Positions 56,330-64,000 of a stretch of DNA of 64,000 nucleotides are shown here, piece after piece (within the stretch, counting starts at the first letter, position 1; each line of letters starts with the position of its first letter). A program made the position numbers and the translations under genes. The notes under the pieces were generated by a model. The model saw nothing but the letters and a program-made list of their open reading frames with translations. It was not told the origin of the DNA and made no database searches. This DNA comes from Diplolepis rosae (Eukaryota; Arthropoda; Insecta; Hymenoptera; Diplolepididae): assembly GCA_030998225.1 (NCBI GenBank), contig JAPYXD010000716.1:1116001-1180000 (forward strand), written 5' to 3'.

Positions 56330-58044
56330 ATGGAAAAACATAACGAATTGAAAAAAAAACAAGAAATTATTGACAGAGCACCTTTTTCCAAAATGAAAAT
56401 TGATGACACTCGTATTCTTGACACGGTAGTCGGTAGAACGATTTGTGAAAAGTGTTACAAATCTCGAAAGTTTTTCTGTTACACGTGTTACACGCTACTT
56501 ATTGATCAAAACTATATTCCACAAGTCAAGGTAATTTCGAATTTTAATTTGTAATTCATTGGCAATCTAGTAAAATAAAAGTCAACAAAATTGATTAAAT
56601 ACTGTGTATAGGTGTCCGGTGCCGGCATTACATTTCATTTAGGTATAAGAATTTTCTTAATTCCTCACTATACAAATACAATTTAAGTAGATTAGTGAAC
56701 ATTTTATTTCAATTCAATCAGAAAAAATTATTTTTGTGTTGACAAAAACTCAGCAAAAAAATATATTTGTGAGTGTTTTGAACTTTGAAAGAAAATTTTT
56801 GTCCCTATTAAAATTATGAATAATAATTTTTTTCGATGCGACTTAATGATGAAACTTGTATATGTATACTTGAAAGGTTAAAAACTTTAATTCATGATGC
56901 AAAGATGTAGCAAAATACTAAAAGTATTTTTTTTATGAATGACAAGAAATTATAATTGTATTCTATATAAAACATTTTCTACCTGCGAAATTAATGAATA
57001 AACTTGTTTAATTTTAAAATTTCCTTTATCGAATAAAATTTAATTTGAAAAACCAAATTCTTTTTTCAAACGATTTTACAATTCATCAAAGTCGAGTTAA
57101 AAATGAATTTGGCCTTTGAAATACCTCTACTGTTGAATATCAATTTTCATTTTATACTTTTAGAGTTTAAGTAATTACTTAAATGGTTCTCCTACTTCGC
57201 TTCATCAAGAGTTCATTTTTTGAAAGAATAACTTATTTAGAAAAATAACAATCCAATGAATTTTAGTTGCCGCTAAAAATTGATATTGTTAAACATCCTC
57301 GAGAGATAGATGGAAAAAGTACTGCCATTCATGCTACCGTTTTAGCACCAGAAGATGTAAAAATTTATACTTATCCAGATTTTCCTGTATTTTCAAAAGA
57401 TGAAAAGGTACTATAATTTATCATATTATAGTAAATACAAAACAAAAATTAAAAGAGAATTTAAGTAATGCGAGTTTTTAGATTGTTCTTATATTTCCTA
57501 GCAAAACTGCATCCAGTGTTGAAGATATTTTCAAAAATGCAGAAAATGAAAGTGATTTTAGCACTGCGAAAAAACTTCCAATAACAAGAGCCATTTTCAT
57601 CGACAGCACTTGGCCACAAACTACGTCAATATACAAAGAACAAAAGCTCCAAGGTTTGTATTTTTATGACATGATCAGATTTTTTTCCTTTAACTAACAA
57701 TAATCTGAAGTAAATAAATTTATATCAAAACAGAATTGCCGTGTGTTGTTTTAAACTCTCGAATTTCACAATTTTGGAGGCATCAGAAAAAAAGCCCACG
57801 ATGGTACTTGGCAACAATAGAGGCAATTCATCAATTCCTTATCGAATTTCATGCAAGTGCATTTGAAAGTTATAAAAATAAAAGATTAGAGATCAGAGAC
57901 GAAAATGCTACATTGTCAGGATTGTGTCAAGAGTACGATGGACAATATGATAATCTACTATTCTTTTTTAAATACATGTATGAAAAGATACACAGTATTT
58001 ATGATCATGAAAAACTTTGGGCTTACAAGAGGCCTTTAATTTAA
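56330..58044 (+). CDS. DTWD1: DTW-domain tRNA-uridine aminocarboxypropyltransferase, DTWD1-like (274 aa)
   Basis: Exons 56330-56530, 57267-57407, 57482-57653 and 57734-58044 join in phases 0, 0, 1 to give 274 aa, close to the usual DTWD1 length (about 300). The N-terminal half has the zinc-binding-like [19 protein letters not shown]. The DTW signature appears as FIDSTWPQT. The C-terminal block [20 protein letters not shown] matches the SPOUT-like DTW fold. The family transfers a 3-amino-3-carboxypropyl group from S-adenosylmethionine to a uridine in tRNA (acp3U). A probable AATAAA lies at 58180-58185. Single-copy here, intact, and the clearest housekeeping gene in the window. Confidence 0.9.
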
Positions 58045-58204
58045 TTATTCAAGGCTGTGATAGATTTAAGTGCATTTTTTAAATTAAAGATTTAATAGTA
58101 GTCATGCAAATTTTATATTTAATGACCCTAGTCCATCTAAAAAGGAAACAAAAATGTTAATCAATTATAAAATATTTATAATAAAGATTCAGTTAAGATG
58201 TCAA

Positions 58205-60427
58205 ATCATAAAGCTTTTCATTTTTAAACTTAAGGAAGAAAATATGAGTGTAAACCTATTGCAAAACCACAAGTCGCGATAGTTATGTAAAATTATGTGA
58301 ATTAAATTACATATTTACATGGTTTTCTACAGTTTTGTACTTGTATTATCCACTGTATTATCCATAGTGGTTTTTATTTTTGTAAAATACTGTAATTTAC
58401 ATGTGTTTTACGGTGATGTAGCTACGCATAAATGCACAACCTTGAGAACTTAATTTCCAAATTGAGTTCGAACCCGTATCACTACAAACTTTTTTAAATT
58501 TAAAAAATGTTGAAATATTTATTTTTTTGAATTAAAAAAGTGACAAAACATGTATATGAAACATTGTTTGAAAAAAATGGCTTCGAATGGCATTGGAGTA
58601 AATTTAAAATAAATATTTTTACTTCAAATTTGGAGCACGTGTCAGTCTAATCATATACTGCAAATATAAGATATCATTCAAATAAACCATTATGATAATA
58701 GAAATATAAATTATATAAACTAATATTTAATATTTTATGGAGACCTATGCTATGATAATAGACATTCAATTTAAATAAAATATTTTTTTCAACTATGTAA
58801 TCTCAGAAATATTTTTCTGTCTCTAAAACACACATGATGTTTATTCAAAAAGACTTTTAACCAATATTTAAAGTATTTCGAAAATAAGTACCTGGAAAGT
58901 TAAAGATATTCGAAGAGAATATATGAACAATAAATGAGACAAATTAGCATAGTGACGACGTGGATTAGAAGCTACCCACAGCAATAGTTAATTTAAATAC
59001 AAATAACCGCTGATAATCATTTGTTTTTAAATAAATTGCTGTCGGTGGCAGTTCTCTTCTTCATATTTAGGGTTCTTCGGCATGTAGCCTCTTCTTTCTT
59101 CGAACCTTTGTCCCGCCTAATTCGATTATTGTGCTCGACTTCGCTACTTGCTTAAAAAATAGTCCGCAGTTGCGAGTGTTTTCATGTCGAGCACTTTTCC
59201 GCGTTATTAAAGACAATTGATACAATATCGGTACCAAGGTTCTAGGATAAAATATCTTTCTGTAAATTTGAAAATATTAAATCCCAATGCTACCTGCTTA
59301 TATATAAAAACATTCATACCGAAGTAAACTACCTACCTCCCTAGCTATAATTAAAAATGAAAAAATTCAATCACACCAACACATTTCACAGCTCTGACAC
59401 ACTTTCTATGTACACCGTTTTCACTTATACTCAATTGATTATTTTAAGCTTATTTTAGAATTAAGTAAATCTATCGGTTAATATAAGACTGAAGTCTGAG
59501 TAGTCTGAAATTTCAAATTAAATACTTTTAACTCAAATGCACTAGCATGTATGCATTATACATTTCTATACATCCAAAATAATTTTAAAATATTAATTAT
59601 TACCATTGTACGCTCATGAACCGGTGTACGTAGAGCCTATAAAATATTTTTTGCATTATTTTACTCACCAATATTATTTTTGAGCTGAAAACACCCTAGG
59701 CTACATTAGTAATTATTTTTCTAACGGTCTAGCAAATATTATAAATTTACCATCTAGTACAACAAAATATTTTGATAATTAAAATGTTTATATGGATTAA
59801 ATATTTGTTTGCAATTTAGTTTTACATTTAAAATTAATTCTAAAAAATGAAACAGAAATTATTTTTTATCAAAAAACAATAATGTAATAAATTTCAATTT
59901 AACTTTCATTTGATTTTATTCTTAGTGATTTCAAAGTAAAATAAATACTATAATTGACATAAAAGTAACATATACTCTCTGCTGTTGACTGCATTAAAGA
60001 AAAACATTTGAGGACAATTAATAACTAAAGCATAAAATGGCATAACATTCTTTAAATATACTTTAAAGTACTAACTTCCCCGGCGCGTGATCTTTTCTTG
60101 GCTTATTGAGAATTTAGATAAGTTTGATATTTCAAAATTTTACTTCACAAGATAAAACGAAACCAGTTTCCAGCTTATTATAAATTATCGTACTGGATTT
60201 ATATAAAACTTTATGATTATACAAATAATTAGAAAAAAAGAACCAAGAAAAGCCTGACCTATGCTTAGAGACCAAAATAATAAATAACCACTCGCTGGTG
60301 CAAATAAGAATTACAACCAGCGGCCACTATGCAATTTGTACAATAATTACAACCTGTTTCCTTATCGCTTTGGACCATTCATCCTACGATATGATTGGGA
60401 CCAGGAGGGAGTATAAAACTGACTTAC
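58205..60427. other. AT-rich region, no gene recognised
   Basis: No supported coding exon. A GC-richer patch at about 59040-59230 has no clear frame. Confidence 0.5.
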
Positions 60428-60546
60428 CATCGCGGCTCTCCCTCGTTGTGACGATGGCAGCGGCGTCCAGCTTCCTGTCTTTCAGTCCACTTTTCCTATC
60501 CTTCTTCCTTGTCTCACTCAGCATAACTCGTTCTTTTAGACATATC
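60428..60546 (-). CDS. Possible isolated coding exon, minus strand, unrecognised
   Basis: On the minus strand, a TTGCTTTCAG acceptor precedes 60546 and a GTAAGTC donor follows 60428. The 119-nt exon is open in one frame with a basic, charged product (LKERVMLSETRKKDRKSGL, then KLDAAAIVTTRESRD). It is much GC-richer than its surroundings, as a conserved exon would be. Another minus-strand acceptor (TTTCTTTCCAG) lies near 61233. I recognise no family; it may be part of a larger gene running out of view. Confidence 0.35.
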
Positions 60547-60549
60547 CTG

Positions 60550-61940
60550 AAAGCAAGAATAGAAATCAATTAAAATTAAAATGTTATTTTATTGCAGTAT
60601 TTTATTCTGAAAGGGTTTCGAAAGCAGAAAATATATTGGCTTGCTAAAATAATTCTATATTAATTATTGTTATTAAATTTTCCTATTAAATACCTGAATT
60701 ATCAAAACAGTCCTTGCAATTATCAAAATTCGGAGAAGCTCTTTACAGTTTCAAAGAAGTATCACTATCAAAGAAAATATTTGAATCGAAAATAAAATAA
60801 TTTTATAAAACTAATCTAGAATAAATAATTTAAACTCAATTGAAAAATATTAAATACTCAATACTTAATTTCACTTTTACACATTATAATTTTCAGGAAT
60901 TTTAGGAATTTAAAATGAACAAATTATAAAATATTCTGATAATAATTTGAATGTTAATGAGAAATAATTATTTTCCTACTTTTTAAATAGTTTGTTACGA
61001 ATAATTGTTGAAATAAATTATTTGTATTTCATTTCGATTCATATATGTACTTTATAACCGTACACTACATTTAATTAAAGTTTTACGTCGCGTAACTTGC
61101 ATTTTATTTTATTACCGATTTTTTTTATTTTAATAAAACTAAACTAACGTTTTTAAATCGCGATTACCGAGACTTTTCGATTTGAAATTATTTTGTCCTG
61201 CTGTCTTCAATAACGACCCGCACTAGAACCTGGAAAGAAAAAACAAACATATTAGATAAATGCTAAAAATATTATATCTACTCAGAAGAATTAAAATAAT
61301 TACTTCAAATTATTTTTTAGTAAAACTCCATTAAAATATTTTTATTAATCACTCAAAGGCTAAATTCGACACTTCATTTCCCGCCATATTTCTCAACTGC
61401 AATTTTAAATTTCACAATAAATTGCCATAAAATAATATACATATTCACATAATTTTGGAAAAATCTAACCAAATTCTGCATTTGAAAAAAGTTCGTTTCA
61501 ACTAAATAAACGCTCCTTCCAAAAAATGAAAAAATTGAGCGATAAAATTTTATTTGTGAAGTAGGTGCGGTATAATCGTTCATTTTGAAAAACTGCAACA
61601 ATGTACTAGAAAAATGATTCTCGGAAATGAGCTCATAAATTTGTATTCCTTGAATCGCGAAAACCTTCCGAATGAAAATCAAATATATTTAAGAGTCCGT
61701 AAATTTGTTAATCATAATTCAAAATACAATAAATAGTTAAACCAACAAACATGATGCAATTTTTTCTTCGAATCTTATAAAAATGCGCCGTTACGAAATA
61801 GATACCATAAGCTACCAGTATTGTCAAAAATTTCTAGTTATACAATAAAGTAATATTTCACCCGAATTTAGGTCAATTATTCAAAGTATCGATAACTGGC
61901 ATTATTGTTACAATAATCCTATATCAGTTTAACGATAATC
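60550..61940. other. AT-rich region, nothing recognised
   Basis: No supported gene apart from the possible minus-strand acceptor near 61233. Confidence 0.45.
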
Positions 61941-62800
61941 GATGTAATAATTACCTTTCTGAGTCAAAAAGCCTGGAGCTCGATGTGACAAATTTAATTC
62001 GAGAGAAAAGACTACACAAATCATGCTCCAAACCAATTTATGTAGTCAAGATTTTCTGGTCTTGTTTGCTACCAGCATTGCAAACCTGAGAAAAAAAATA
62101 TGGCACAAATTTATTTCCCGCCATTCTCTATGACCGAACTTTTTATATTTCAATAAATGTCTATAGAATTCTATAAAGACAACTTTGGTATCCTAACCTG
62201 ATTTCCCATTCGGGATATCTTTTTCATAACGATATACTTTTTTAGCTCTACATAATGAGAAAATCGAACTGAAAAACTTTATTCATAAAACACAATATAA
62301 TTATTTATTACTGAGGGATGGTAACAATGCCTGTGGGAGGGACGGATTCTTGGAAACGTTTTTATGAATCTATGAATCGTTGAATTGTAAAAAACGACAA
62401 ATAGCTATCAAATTATCAAATATATCTAACAGTGACTTTACCTATAAATGTGTTAACCACAATTGAAAATGTAATTGATATTGAGTTCAATAGACACAAA
62501 TAAAAATTTATTTCAAGCCTTTCAAAGACGTTTCAATAACGAAATAAACATTAAAGCTCTCAGATATTATGTAAAATTTATACTTGTAAAATAACGTAAT
62601 TTTCCGTATAGATTAAGTTTAATTATGTGAAATATTAATTCTTTTTTACTCTTTTAGACTGATTATATATCATTTTTATGATAATTGATATAAATATTAC
62701 CTTTTTGAGTTGAAAAATCGGAGCCTAATGTGGCGATTTTAATTCAAGGGAAAGGACTGCACAAGTCGTACTCCAAAAATTTCAGTTCAGGCGTTATTCA
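61935..62800. repeat. Local direct repeat pair, about 740 bp apart
   Basis: 61935-62030 and 62680-62780 share GATAAT.GAT.TAA..ATTACC, then GAGTC/TGAAAAA, then GGAAAGGACTGCACAA.TC.T.CTCC-type blocks. The region between is AT-rich with no ORF. Confidence 0.5.
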
Positions 62801-63360
62801 AAAAATGCGTGATACTCTAGGGGGTGGGTGTTTAGAAAAATAGCATACAGTTGGGGGGGGGGGGTCAAAGCTCCTCATCACGTGATATTGACTTTTTGTA
62901 ATAAAATGACGTTTTCTTAATTTTGTTCATTTCTTCTTTTATGATTTTCAAATAGCGCGGGGTGATAGATTGTTACTTGTGATGCTAACGTATTTAATGT
63001 TACGAATGAGACTCCGTATGTAATTTGCGTGCGTACGATACGTAAAAATTTTATGTAGTGAACTCATGTATGAAACATGTACTACCTGCACTACCATTGT
63101 CCGTGATCAGCGTTTTTACGAATCGTTAAAACACCGACATGGGACTGCACCCTGAGGGAATTGCTTTCATTAGAAATGTACAGAAAAGCATCTTATTTTT
63201 AAATTTTTGCAATAAGAAAGCATTAAAAAAAATTTTTACTGGTGAAAATATCTTTAATTAAATAAAAGAAAGTAAACTAAGCAATAAATTTGAATGATTT
63301 TAACAAATTTGTTATTTTGGTAATTTTATTAATTTAAAGAATTTGAAATCTTTCTATGGA

Positions 63361-63420
63361 TTCTCCGATAATGTAGGCTGTGGCAGAAATTTCAAACTCA
63401 ACTAATTAATTTGAAATTTT
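63361..63420. repeat. 60-bp block also found at 5473-5540
   Basis: CTCCGATAATGTAGGC, then AATTTCAAACTCAACTAATT in both places, in the same orientation; probably part of an interspersed repeat. Confidence 0.6.
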
Positions 63421-63662
63421 ATTGATTAATTGTATTCCTTTTACATAATGCAACATATTTTTACTAGTAAAATTGTTTCGAAAAATGTTATTTTACTGCA
63501 GAAATTCGAAAATAAGATCCCTTCCCATACATTTCTAGTGAACGAAATTCCCTTAGTGTTCTACGAAGTGAGATTATCTGTTAAAGAAGTGAAAATTCCT
63601 AATGTTCTCACTTCATTTTCGATTGGATGGTTAGTAGATAATTTGTACATTATTTGCATATT

Positions 63663-64000
63663 ATTATTTTTTTTTTTTTTTTTTTTTTTTGAGGAAGGGA
63701 GAAATGCTTTATGCACCGTCAAAGGGACTTCGCGCCCCCCTGGTGTGTGGGACTCTGCTGCTCGCGCAGCCCCACCCACTAAAACTCCCTCCCTGTCTCT
63801 AGGCCGTGGAATCCCACCCCGGAACCGCCGTTGGGCATTACTTCAGGGTGGGGGCCATCTTGAGGCGATGTTAACCTCTCCTCCGTGCTTCTTCGTCTAT
63901 TTTCCTGGACTTGCACCTCCGGGTCTTTTCTTCCATTGCCGTACAGAGGTAGCACCGCGGTTGCCTTGTGCAGGACCCCGCGGTATGACCCTCCTCGCCG
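63663..64000 (-). mobile_element. Gag-only LINE, second copy, 3' end (continues past the window)
   Basis: On the minus strand this is the end of the Gag zinc-knuckle region (CYLC preserved), then 3' UTR and a run of about 25 A. It is closely similar to 11880-12275 plus 12785-12805, and lacks the 510-bp insertion seen there. No ORF2 between Gag and 3' UTR. Confidence 0.8.

Noticed and set aside
61374..61682. 102-codon minus-strand frame
   Set aside because: AT-rich composition, no motif, no splice partners; length is within chance for this base composition.
62856..62868. Poly-G run and GGGTGGGTG, considered as a G-quadruplex regulator
   Set aside because: One short tract with no gene nearby; may be ordinary sequence variation.

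Overview
This is an animal nuclear window, most likely from an insect. Genes are small-exon, GT-AG spliced and AT-rich, and they sit in a dense field of transposable elements (TEs): mariner/Tc1, hAT-like and TTAA-type MITEs, R1-like LINEs and a DIRS retrotransposon. The species cannot be named from the sequence. All exon models below were built by hand from splice sites and reading phase. They are strongest where paralogues share identical exon lengths.

Layout. (1) 0-32.5 kb holds five + strand copies (P1-P5) of a secreted trypsin-fold family in which the positions of the catalytic His, Asp and Ser all appear replaced. P1 starts before the window and carries an acidic Ser/Asn/Glu/Asp octapeptide repeat. 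P2 is broken, with a LINE in it. P3 and P4 are a recent segmental duplication with a shared TATA promoter. P5 is older. LINE remnants, a tRNA-like element and a nested transposon stack (16.2-22.5 kb) lie between them. (2) 34.7-50.7 kb holds two tandem paralogues of the nose-resistant-to-fluoxetine (NRF-6) acyltransferase-3 family, each with ten exons and intact phases. The second has a duplicated exon 9; one copy is destroyed by a mariner insertion and the other is intact. (3) 51.25-56.02 kb is a complete-length but decayed DIRS-type tyrosine-recombinase retrotransposon with inverted terminal repeats and an internal complementary region. (4) 56.3-58.0 kb is a four-exon DTWD1-like tRNA-modification gene. 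(5) 58-64 kb is AT-rich, with one possible minus-strand exon and, at the right edge, a reversed copy of the gag-only LINE seen at 10.7-12.8 kb.

The secreted pseudoproteases and the membrane acyltransferases are each locally amplified. I see no sequence evidence that the two families work together. The most distinctive non-coding feature is a group of TE families whose interiors are built from one short word repeated in both orientations (AATCAGT, AATCCGA, CGTCGTA, ACAAAATTT, GATATTGAG, GTTACATAA), several sharing the same CACTGAGA-like ends. They fill introns and insert into one another, and paralogous empty sites allow several insertions to be ordered in time.
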